Assembly: GCA_025997895.1 (NCBI GenBank)
Contig: BNVF01000101.1
Coordinates: 1-6,967 of the forward strand
DNA length: 6,967 bases
DNA from: Spirochaetia bacterium
Lineage (GTDB): Bacteria > Spirochaetota > Spirochaetia > Treponematales > Breznakiellaceae
Reading direction: 5' to 3'
Below are positions 1-4,913 of this stretch, one piece after another. The notes beneath the pieces were generated by a model. It was not told the origin of the DNA and ran no database searches. It was given only the letters and a program-made list of their open reading frames with translations. Position 1 is the stretch's first letter; each line of letters begins with the position of its first letter. Both the position numbers and the translations under genes were made by a program.

Positions 1-75
1 GGGGGCGCTTGTGTATAAACAGCCGCCGGCAGCCAGCATACCCGGGAATCGGGCATTAGTCGGTTCATTCTGCAT
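1..75 (-). CDS. Start of an unidentified leftward gene, cut by the left edge
   Basis: Reading leftward from an ATG at 75, 25 codons stay open to the window edge and translate as MQNEPTNARFPGMLAAGGCL followed by YTSAP. A good ribosome binding site (GGAG) lies six bases upstream of the ATG, and a promoter-like pair with ideal 17-base spacing lies about 60 bases further upstream. Together these make a real gene start more likely than chance. The visible peptide matches no family I recognise, so I give no function. It is transcribed divergently from the ATPase gene that begins at 351. The main doubt is the short visible length. An overlapping rightward frame at 11-238 has no ribosome binding site and is less convincing. 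Confidence 0.45.
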   Translation of the reverse strand, partial: MQNEPTNARFPGMLAAGGCLYTSAP

Positions 76-102
76 GGTACTCTCCATTTTTGGGTTTGGG
101 AT

Positions 103-134
103 ATATTTGGCCTTCATACAAAGGCCTCAAATAT
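103..134 (-). promoter_or_regulatory. Bulged hairpin near the start of the left-edge transcript
   Basis: A 12-bp inverted repeat pairs ATATTTGGCCTT (103-114) with its complement at 121-134, leaving a two-base bulge and a six-base loop. It lies directly downstream of the candidate -10 box at 136-141 and overlaps the expected transcription start. It could act as a repressor operator or as a hairpin at the 5' end of the mRNA. The symmetry is visible in the sequence; any regulatory role is inferred from position alone. Confidence 0.4.
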
Positions 135-135
135 C

Positions 136-164
136 AGCATATCATGTATTTGGAGCAATGTCAA
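136..164 (-). promoter_or_regulatory. Sigma-70-type promoter for the left-edge gene
   Basis: On the minus strand a perfect -35 box TTGACA (164-159) is followed after exactly 17 bases by TATGCT (141-136), which matches the -10 consensus at four of six positions. Transcription would start near 129, giving a leader of about 55 bases before the ATG at 75. The -35 match and spacing are strong; the -10 is moderate. Confidence 0.5.
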
Positions 165-271
165 TCTTGCGCAGTGCTTCATTGAAAAAGATACCGAAAA
201 GGGGAGCGCCCGCCGCTTTTGGCGGAAAAGGTTACTGACACCAATTTAAGATTTTCCTCTACAGGCCGCCA

Positions 272-300
272 TTGACAAGCCCGATAACCCATCCTATAAT
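272..300 (+). promoter_or_regulatory. Full-consensus sigma-70 promoter of the DUF234 ATPase gene
   Basis: TTGACA at 272-277 and TATAAT at 295-300 are both exact consensus hexamers separated by exactly 17 bases. Transcription should start near 306-307, about 45 bases before the ATG at 351. Such a perfect promoter would be strong if left unregulated. The tandem repeats that begin in the -10 box suggest it may be held in check. Confidence 0.85.
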
Positions 301-341
301 TAACTAATTGGATAATTACTAATTGTATAATTAGCAAATTG
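295..341 (+). repeat. Three tandem 15-16 bp AT-rich repeats over promoter and ribosome binding site
   Basis: Three head-to-tail units follow without gaps: TATAATTAACTAATTG (295-310), GATAATTACTAATTG (311-325) and TATAATTAGCAAATTG (326-341). The first contains the -10 box, the second lies in the 5' leader, and the third ends at the first base of the GGAG ribosome binding site. A perfect palindrome, CTAATT-GTAT-AATTAG (319-334), is embedded across units two and three. The arrangement resembles a multi-site operator. The protein that binds it is unknown; the winged helix in the downstream ATPase is one candidate, by inference. Confidence 0.75.
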
Positions 342-350
342 GAGATGACT

Positions 351-1751
351 ATGTTTGTTGGCAGGGAACGGGAACTTGAGGAACTGGAAAGGTACTATAA
401 GCAAGATGCCTTTCAGTTTGCGGTTTTTTATGGCAGAAGGCGGGTTGGTAAAACTACGCTTATCAACAGGTTCAGGAAAGATAAAAAATCGGTGTATTTT
501 GTTGCGGTGGAATCTACCGCAAAGGAAAACCTCGAACTTTTTTCCAGGCAGATTATTTCAACGCTCGCACCGGAAGCGCCGCAGAACCCCTTTGCGTCCT
601 TTGCCGAGACTTTTGAGTATTGTTTCAGAGCGGCGGAAAAAAGGCGGCTTGTTCTGGTGATCGATGAATACCCATATCTTGCGGAAAGCGACAGGGCGGT
701 TTCTTCCGTACTTCAGGCGGCGATTGACAAGTACCAGGCTAAATCACGCCTCTTTTTGATACTCTGCGGGTCTTCCATGTCGTTCATGGAAACTCAGGTG
801 CTGGGATATAAAAGTCCCCTGTATGGCCGCAGAACCTGTCAATTCAAAATAGCTCCCTTTCACTATTATGAGTGCGCAAAAATGTTTGGCGGCTTTACCA
901 CCGAAGAAAAAATAACCCTGTACGGGGTGCTTGGCGGAATCCCCGAATATGCGGCAAGGGTGAATAACAGCCTTTCCCTTGCGAAAAATATCGAAGACCT
1001 CTTTTTTAACCCATCAGGCCGGCTTTTTGAGGAACCGTCAAACTTGCTCAAGCAGGAACTCAAGGTGCCGCAGACTTACAACGGCATTATTACGGCTATA
1101 GCCTGCGGTGCCAGCAAGCTGAACGAAATAGCAACAAAAACAGGAATAGAAACAAGCCAGTGCAGCAATATGCTTAATACGCTAATAAGTTTGGGAATTG
1201 TCAAAAAAGAAAGCCCGGTTGCGGAAAATCGCCCAAGAAAAACAATTTACCGCCTGGCGGATCTTATGTTCCGTTTCTGGTACCGTTTTGTGCTGCCCGA
1301 TTTGAGCAGGATTTCCATGGGTTTTGGAAAAACCGTATGCGCCGAAGTTTTGGGGGGGGCTAAAGCAAGCGGCAAAATAGAAGCCCATACCGGCTATGTA
1401 TTTGAGGAACTTGCCGTCCAGTTTCTCTGGTGGGAAATGAGCAGGGGGAACTGTAACTTTAAGTCTATCGGGAGATGGTGGGGATCGAATCCCCGGGAAC
1501 GGAGGGAGGAAGAAATTGATCTATTAGCCGTAAACGATGAGGGGCCCGTGATCTTTGGGGAATGTAAATGGAAAAATACCCGCATTGATACCGATACCCT
1601 TGAGGACCTTATCCGCAAATCGCTGCTTTTTTCCCAGTACGAGAAAAAGCAGTATTTTCTTTTCTCAAAATCCGGTTTTACGGCGGGCTTAAAAAAAACA
1701 GCATTAGCGCGGGGAGATACGGTTCTAATAGAACCAGGCGATATGTTTTAG
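351..1751 (+). CDS. AAA+ ATPase of the ATPase_2/DUF234 type with PD-(D/E)XK-like C-terminus
   Basis: This 466-residue protein begins MFVGRERELEEL, the typical opening of the family. The ATPase core shows Walker A GRRRVGKT (28-35), Walker B LVLVIDEYPYL (100-110) and a sensor-1-like LILCGSS (136-142). A helix-turn-helix or winged-helix segment covers about 244-300. The C-terminal DUF234 part carries EEID (387-390) and GECKWK (403-408), the acidic and E-x-K elements of a PD-(D/E)XK nuclease fold. I chose the ATG at 351 because GGAG at 341-344 sits six bases upstream; an in-frame TTG at 339 and ATG at 345 fit this site poorly. The family is common in archaea and some anaerobic bacteria, often in many copies, and its role is not established. 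Defence, DNA transactions and transcriptional control are all possible. The gene stands alone and carries G8 (1352-1359) and A8 (1691-1698) runs. Confidence 0.9.
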   Translation: MFVGRERELEELERYYKQDAFQFAVFYGRRRVGKTTLINRFRKDKKSVYFVAVESTAKENLELFSRQIISTLAPEAPQNPFASFAETFEYCFRAAEKRRLVLVIDEYPYLAESDRAVSSVLQAAIDKYQAKSRLFLILCGSSMSFMETQVLGYKSPLYGRRTCQFKIAPFHYYECAKMFGGFTTEEKITLYGVLGGIPEYAARVNNSLSLAKNIEDLFFNPSGRLFEEPSNLLKQELKVPQTYNGIITAIACGASKLNEIATKTGIETSQCSNMLNTLISLGIVKKESPVAENRPRKTIYRLADLMFRFWYRFVLPDLSRISMGFGKTVCAEVLGGAKASGKIEAHTGYVFEELAVQFLWWEMSRGNCNFKSIGRWWGSNPRERREEEIDLLAVNDEGPVIFGECKWKNTRIDTDTLEDLIRKSLLFSQYEKKQYFLFSKSGFTAGLKKTALARGDTVLIEPGDMF

Positions 1752-1780
1752 TTATTAATTATTGAGTTAGCTATTACCAT

Positions 1781-1820
1781 AAAAAAAGGCCGTTCCGGCC
1801 AAAGCCGGAACGGCGCCTTT
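1781..1820. terminator. Bidirectional rho-independent terminator between the ATPase gene and flaB
   Basis: A perfect 11-bp stem, GCCGTTCCGGC (1789-1799) with its complement at 1804-1814, encloses a CAAA loop. On the minus strand the stem is followed directly by seven T residues (1787-1781), so it is a strong terminator for flaB. On the plus strand it is followed by a short T run at 1818-1820, preceded by matching A residues, so it probably also stops the ATPase transcript, less efficiently. Confidence 0.85.
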
Positions 1821-1833
1821 CCGAGGGACGTCT

Positions 1834-1899
1834 CGTTTCGCGTAAGCGAAACGATTTCGCTGCGCGAAACTGGTACAATCGCTTCTTTACGGATTGTAC
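1834..1899. repeat. Cluster of three hairpins with repeated GCGAAA arms just after flaB
   Basis: Three inverted repeats follow one another: CGTTTCGC-gtaa-GCGAAACG (1834-1853), TTTCGC-tgc-GCGAAA (1855-1869), and GTACAATC (1873-1880) pairing with GATTGTAC (1892-1899), which reaches the flaB stop codon. The first arm can also pair with the last arm of the second hairpin (1835-1842 with 1863-1870, eight bases), so two alternative folds exist. The arrangement resembles a repetitive extragenic palindromic element or a structured 3' end that stabilises the flaB mRNA. Whether it recurs in the genome cannot be judged from one window. Confidence 0.6.
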
Positions 1900-2759
1900 T
1901 ATTGCAGAAGCTGGAGAACTGATTGGCCTCTCTGATTGGCCTGTGCCAGCATGGCAGTACCAGACTGGGTGAGGATCATGTTCTTGGTGTAATTGACCGT
2001 CTCATTCGCCATGTTGGTATCGCGGATGCGGGACTCGGATGCTTGCATGTTTTCTGCTCCCACGTCGAGACCGCGGACCACGTGTTCCAGGCGATTCTGA
2101 TAGGCGCCGAGGTCAGCTCTTTGTTTGTTGACAATCTTCAGCGCTGCGTCAAGGGTTCCAATGGCACGATTGGCACTGTCCGGTGCGGACAGTGAAATAA
2201 AGGTATCGTCACCAACATTCCGGATCCCAAGACCCTTCGCAGTCATTGTGCCGATATAAACTTGCTTCCGCTGATCCATGTTGGCGCCGATATGGAACCA
2301 CATAGAGGCGGTAACCACGTTCTCGCCGACCAACCGGCCGAAACGGCCTGTCAGCAGATTCATCCCGTTGAACTGGGCGTGCGATGCAATACGATCTACT
2401 TCGTCAACCAAAGCTGAAACTTCGATCTGAATGTACATCCGGTCCTCATCGGAATAGATACCGTTTGAGGCCTGCACTGCCAACTCGCGGAGACGCTGGA
2501 TAATGTCTTCAGATTCCTGGAGATAGCCCTCTGTAGTCTGAATGAATGAAATACCATTCTGGGCATTTGTCGATGCCTGATTCAGACCGCGGATTTGAGC
2601 CCGCATCTTCTCAGAAACAGCGAGTCCCGAAGCATCATCACCGGCGCGGTTGATGCGTAGTCCGCTCGACAGTTTTTCCATGTTCTTGGTCAAGTAAACC
2701 TGGGTTTCCTTGAGGGACCTGTCGGCAAACATCGCACTTAAGTTGTGATTAATTATCAT
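1899..2759 (-). CDS. flaB: Class B flagellin FlaB, periplasmic flagellar filament core protein
   Basis: The 286-residue product is a spirochaetal FlaB flagellin, which polymerises into the core of the periplasmic flagella. The N-terminal D0/D1 region carries [20 protein letters not shown] (29-48), [15 protein letters not shown] (55-69) and [13 protein letters not shown] (91-103). The C-terminal part carries [15 protein letters not shown] (212-226), [10 protein letters not shown] (242-251) and [13 protein letters not shown] (263-275). The length matches treponemal FlaB proteins, which lack the large variable outer domains of enterobacterial flagellins. There is no signal peptide, as expected for export by the flagellar type III apparatus. 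The ATG at 2759 is chosen because AGGAG lies five bases upstream; an in-frame GTG at 2765 overlaps that site. The gene has its own sigma-28 promoter and a long leader. Treponemes usually have several flaB paralogues, and I cannot say which this is. Confidence 0.97.
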   Translation of the reverse strand: MIINHNLSAMFADRSLKETQVYLTKNMEKLSSGLRINRAGDDASGLAVSEKMRAQIRGLNQASTNAQNGISFIQTTEGYLQESEDIIQRLRELAVQASNGIYSDEDRMYIQIEVSALVDEVDRIASHAQFNGMNLLTGRFGRLVGENVVTASMWFHIGANMDQRKQVYIGTMTAKGLGIRNVGDDTFISLSAPDSANRAIGTLDAALKIVNKQRADLGAYQNRLEHVVRGLDVGAENMQASESRIRDTNMANETVNYTKNMILTQSGTAMLAQANQRGQSVLQLLQ

Positions 2760-2781
2760 ACTCACTCCTTTGGCTTTTTCC

Positions 2782-2829
2782 GGCGCACTACTGTCATCGA
2801 CAGCTTATGGCGCCGCGGCATCCATGCCG
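2782..2829 (-). promoter_or_regulatory. Leader hairpins before flaB, one with a CsrA-like GGA loop
   Basis: Two hairpins lie just upstream of the flaB ribosome binding site on the transcribed strand. The first, CGGCA-TGGA-TGCCG (2829-2816), shows GGA in a four-base loop within ATGGAT, close to the known CsrA binding motif. The second (2814-2782) has outer arms GGCGC/GCGCC and inner arms CTGTC/GACAG. The ribosome binding site AGGAG would be a natural second CsrA contact. CsrA control of flagellin leaders is established in Bacillus and Borrelia; applying it here is inference. Confidence 0.35.
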
Positions 2830-2975
2830 TTTTTACTAACATCCGCAATTACGAATGTTTTGTGCCTTGGTGCATATACATACACCGGAACCCTCGACCC
2901 GCCCGTTCCCGGAAGGGTGAGGATACGCGGACAAACCAAGGAGACCCAACGGGCGCATGGTTTTATCCGCTTCAT
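2805..2975 (-). other. Possible 56-codon small ORF filling the flaB leader
   Basis: An ATG at 2975 opens a frame of 56 codons starting MKRIKPCARWVSLV and ending KNGMDAAAP before a TAA at 2807-2805. The ATG sits five bases downstream of the sigma-28 -10 element, so it would fall at or next to the 5' end of the mRNA, and no ribosome binding site is possible. It would have to be a leaderless message. The peptide shows no family I recognise, and the GC-rich leader could stay open by chance. A second frame of 40 codons (2958-2836) overlaps it. Real coding is doubtful. Confidence 0.2.
2869..2886 (-). promoter_or_regulatory. Additional hairpin in the flaB leader
   Basis: On the leftward transcript GGTGTAT (2886-2880) pairs with ATGCACC (2875-2869), seven pairs including one G-U, around a four-base loop GTAT. 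Its right arm overlaps CCAAGG (2870-2865), which can pair instead with CCTTGG (2941-2936), so two folds compete. A further eight-base pairing, CGCCCGTT (2955-2948) with AACGGGCG (2907-2900), lies upstream. The leader is therefore likely to be structured; its function is unknown. Confidence 0.35.
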
Positions 2976-2980
2976 TTAAA

Positions 2981-3007
2981 ATATCGGTGTTTAATTTTTT
3001 AGCTTTA
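2981..3007 (-). promoter_or_regulatory. Sigma-28 (FliA) promoter of flaB
   Basis: On the minus strand TAAAGCTA (3007-3000) matches the sigma-28 -35 consensus TAAAGTTT at six of eight bases. After exactly 11 bases, ACCGATAT (2988-2981) matches the -10 consensus GCCGATAA at six of eight. Spacing and core CCGATA are diagnostic. Core flagellin genes are classic sigma-28 targets, which supports the call. Transcription would start near 2975, giving an unusually long leader of about 215 bases. Confidence 0.78.
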
Positions 3008-3030
3008 GGGGATTTTTTAAGAGAATTATT

Positions 3031-3073
3031 AAAAAAGAAAACAGAAAAGTATATAACAGATTCATTATATACT
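3031..3073 (-). terminator. AT-rich terminator-like hairpin after fprA
   Basis: On the minus strand a perfect 9-bp inverted repeat, AGTATATAA (3073-3065) and TTATATACT (3056-3048), is followed by a T-rich stretch ending in six T residues at 3031. It lies 30 bases after the fprA stop and just before the flaB promoter, the right place to separate the cheY-fprA transcript from flaB. The stem has only two G-C pairs in all, so termination may be partial. Confidence 0.45.
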
Positions 3074-3102
3074 CATAATAGACACCATTTTTTCAGGAAA
3101 AT

Positions 3103-4320
3103 CTATCTCTTTTTCACCATCCGCGCCAATTCCGCTCCCCGATCCTCCAGCGCCTTTAGATCCTCCGCCGTGGGGAACCCCGGCCATTCGCAGGATTCAA
3201 TACTCTCCCACTTAAGACCTGCAATGGCCGCTTCGTAGTCTTTTTTGGCGCCGCCGACCCAGCCCCAGGAGCCAATGCGCAGCACCTTTTTGCCAAAGAT
3301 GTGCTTGCGGCGGAAAATGTCCAGCACATAGGACATGGGCGGGAACATGGCGTATTCGTAGGTGGGCATGGCCAGCACCAGGGCGGAACTCCGGTAAGCG
3401 TCCATCAGCACCCAGGAGATGTTATCATCCGGGACACGGCGCCTGGTATAGGGCACACCTTCACGCTCAATGCCGCGGATTACCGCGTTCACGCCGGCTT
3501 CGGTGTTGCCGTACATGGATCCCCAGATGACGGTAATGCTTTCCTCCGCCGGACCCTTGGCCCAGGAAGCGTATTGCAGATAACGATTGATGATTTTTTG
3601 GGGATCCCGCCGCCAGACTATGCCGTGGCTGGGGGCGACGCATTTAAAGGGATGGCTTTCTACTTTTTGCACTGCCTTTTCCACAAAAGTTGAAAAGGAC
3701 GAAACAATATTAGCGTAGTAACGCAGACACTCGGCTTCAAAAAAAGCGTGCTCGCTTTCGTCAAATTCATCGTCAAAGACCCGCTCCCCCAGGGCGCCAA
3801 AGGAACCAAAAGCGTCGCAGGTAAACAAGACGCCTGAAGCGGCATCCCAGGTGATCATGGTTTCGGGCCAGTGCACATTCGGCGCTTCAATAAAACTCAA
3901 CACCCTGCCGGCGCCCAGGTCCAGGGTGTCCCCGTCCTTCACCGGCCGCAGCCCGGTCTCTACCTTGTAAAAAGATTTGATAAGATTGCAGCCTTTCTGG
4001 GTAGCGAGAATTTCCGCGCCGGGATTCTGCGCCCGGAATTCGTTGAGCCAGCCGGTGTGATCCGGCTCCAGGTGGTTGAGCACCAGGTAATCAATTGTTG
4101 AAAACGAAAGGCCGATTGAAGCAAGGCAATCCTCAAGCTGCTTGGGCGCACCGGTCCAGTCCCGAACCAGATCGATAAGCGCGGTCTTTTCGCCTTTTAC
4201 AATGTACGCGTTAAGAGAAACCCCTTTGGGAATCGGCCAGATGCCTTCAAAAAGATCGCTGGTATAAATATCAGCGTGAAGACAATACACGCCTTCTGAA
4301 ATGAGTTGAGCTTTCATCAT
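3103..4320 (-). CDS. fprA: Flavodiiron protein, O2/NO reductase (FprA type)
   Basis: The 405-residue product is a class A flavodiiron protein: a metallo-beta-lactamase-like diiron domain followed by a flavodoxin domain. Such cytoplasmic enzymes reduce O2 to water or NO to N2O using FMN and a di-iron site, protecting anaerobes. All expected iron ligands are present: H83-x-E85-x-D87-H88 in NHLEPDHTGW, H150 in NVHWPE, D169 in TCDAFG and H232 in PSHG. The FMN phosphate loop of the flavodoxin part is GSMYGNTEAG (267-276). No rubredoxin or reductase domain is fused, so electrons must come from a separate partner. It follows cheY by 21 bases, probably in one transcript. I see no ribosome binding site before its ATG-ATG start; the frame is the same as cheY, with one TAA and seven open codons between them. 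Either ATG (4320 or 4317) could be used. Confidence 0.95.
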   Translation of the reverse strand: MMKAQLISEGVYCLHADIYTSDLFEGIWPIPKGVSLNAYIVKGEKTALIDLVRDWTGAPKQLEDCLASIGLSFSTIDYLVLNHLEPDHTGWLNEFRAQNPGAEILATQKGCNLIKSFYKVETGLRPVKDGDTLDLGAGRVLSFIEAPNVHWPETMITWDAASGVLFTCDAFGSFGALGERVFDDEFDESEHAFFEAECLRYYANIVSSFSTFVEKAVQKVESHPFKCVAPSHGIVWRRDPQKIINRYLQYASWAKGPAEESITVIWGSMYGNTEAGVNAVIRGIEREGVPYTRRRVPDDNISWVLMDAYRSSALVLAMPTYEYAMFPPMSYVLDIFRRKHIFGKKVLRIGSWGWVGGAKKDYEAAIAGLKWESIESCEWPGFPTAEDLKALEDRGAELARMVKKR

Positions 4321-4341
4321 TAAAAATGCAGACGATTCATG

Positions 4342-4779
4342 TTACCGCTTTAAAACGGAAACAACCCTTTCAAGCACCTTTTTCCGATCCAGTGGCTTGA
4401 CGATGTAGCTCTTAGCGCCCATCAACAGGCACTTCTTAACCACATCTTCTTTTCCCAGGGCGCTGACCATAATTACATTGGCTTGCTTGTCAAATTCCAG
4501 GATTTTCTCCAATGCGGAAACCCCATCCATTACCGGCATGGTGATGTCCATAGTAACCAGGTCGACATTCGGATGCAAAGCCTTGTATTTTTCCACCCCC
4601 TGAGCGCCATCTGAAGCGGTATCCGCGACTTCAAAGCCTTCGGAAGTGAAAATCTGACCAAGCTGCTTTGCGATAAACATTGAATCATCAACGACCAGAA
4701 CCCTGTATGCGGTACCTTCCGGTTTTAATCCCTCAGCGGCTTTTTCGTTAATGCTGGGCATATCACTCTTTGCTATCAT
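4342..4779 (-). CDS. cheY: CheY-like single-domain response regulator
   Basis: The 145-residue product is a stand-alone receiver domain preceded by about 25 less conserved residues, a layout typical of treponemal CheY. The acid pocket is VVDDS (D31, D32), the phosphorylated aspartate is D78 in TMDITMP, the switch serine is S106 in MVSALG, and the conserved lysine is K128 in YIVKP, with Y125 at the aromatic switch position. There is no output domain, so phosphorylation should act through protein contact, by analogy with CheY binding the flagellar switch. The ATG at 4779 has GAGGAG eight bases upstream; an upstream in-frame ATG at 4845 has none and lies above the promoter. In T. pallidum cheY sits in an operon with cheA, cheW and cheX, whereas here its partner is fprA. 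It could therefore be a paralogue with a special input. The family is certain; identity as the main chemotaxis CheY is not. Confidence 0.9.
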   Translation of the reverse strand: MIAKSDMPSINEKAAEGLKPEGTAYRVLVVDDSMFIAKQLGQIFTSEGFEVADTASDGAQGVEKYKALHPNVDLVTMDITMPVMDGVSALEKILEFDKQANVIMVSALGKEDVVKKCLLMGAKSYIVKPLDRKKVLERVVSVLKR

Positions 4780-4804
4780 GCGGTACGCTCCTCTATTACT
4801 TAAT

Positions 4805-4833
4805 ACTGTATGGTATAGAGGGAAACTAGTCAA
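4805..4833 (-). promoter_or_regulatory. Sigma-70-type promoter for cheY-fprA
   Basis: On the minus strand TTGACT (4833-4828, five of six consensus) is followed after 17 bases by TACAGT (4810-4805, four of six). Transcription would start near 4798, leaving about 20 bases before the ATG at 4779, enough to include the GAGGAG ribosome binding site. No sigma-28 motif is visible here, which suggests that cheY-fprA is expressed separately from the late flagellar genes. Confidence 0.6.
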
Positions 4834-4870
4834 GTAGAGTAGCATGAAGTTGAGGTTACATTTGCAAGAG

Positions 4871-4889
4871 CATAAACCTTTGGTTTATG
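4871..4889. promoter_or_regulatory. Perfect 8-bp palindrome in the cheY/dus divergent region
   Basis: CATAAACC-TTT-GGTTTATG is a perfect inverted repeat between the two divergent genes. It lies about 25 bases upstream of the dus start and upstream of the cheY promoter. A weak dus promoter, TTGCAA (4862-4867) with TATGTT (4886-4891) at 18-base spacing, would place the palindrome between its -35 and -10 boxes, as in many operators. Symmetry is clear; function is inferred. Confidence 0.35.
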
Positions 4890-4913
4890 TTCGATTCTTA
4901 TTTTAAGGTTAAC

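Noticed and set aside
11..238. Rightward 75-codon frame with a hydrophobic stretch
   Set aside because: It has no ribosome binding site and runs antisense across the leftward promoter, hairpin and start codon, which make a more coherent picture.
201..240. Short CCGCC/GGCGG hairpin before the ATPase promoter
   Set aside because: The five-base stem has no T run on either strand and no gene ends nearby, so a terminator is not supported.
1899..2765. Six-base longer flaB start at GTG 2765
   Set aside because: The GTG overlaps the AGGAG ribosome binding site, and known treponemal FlaB proteins start MIINHN, as from the ATG at 2759.
2770..2979. Rightward 69-codon frame with a signal-like hydrophobic N-terminus
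   Set aside because: It starts at TTG without a ribosome binding site and is antisense to the flaB leader; no rightward promoter is visible.
3301..3693. Rightward 130-codon frame inside fprA
   Set aside because: It is antisense to conserved flavodiiron sequence, has no ribosome binding site and no recognisable product.
4342..4845. Longer cheY start at ATG 4845
   Set aside because: The added 22 residues would cover the promoter and ribosome binding site of the shorter form and do not resemble CheY N-termini.
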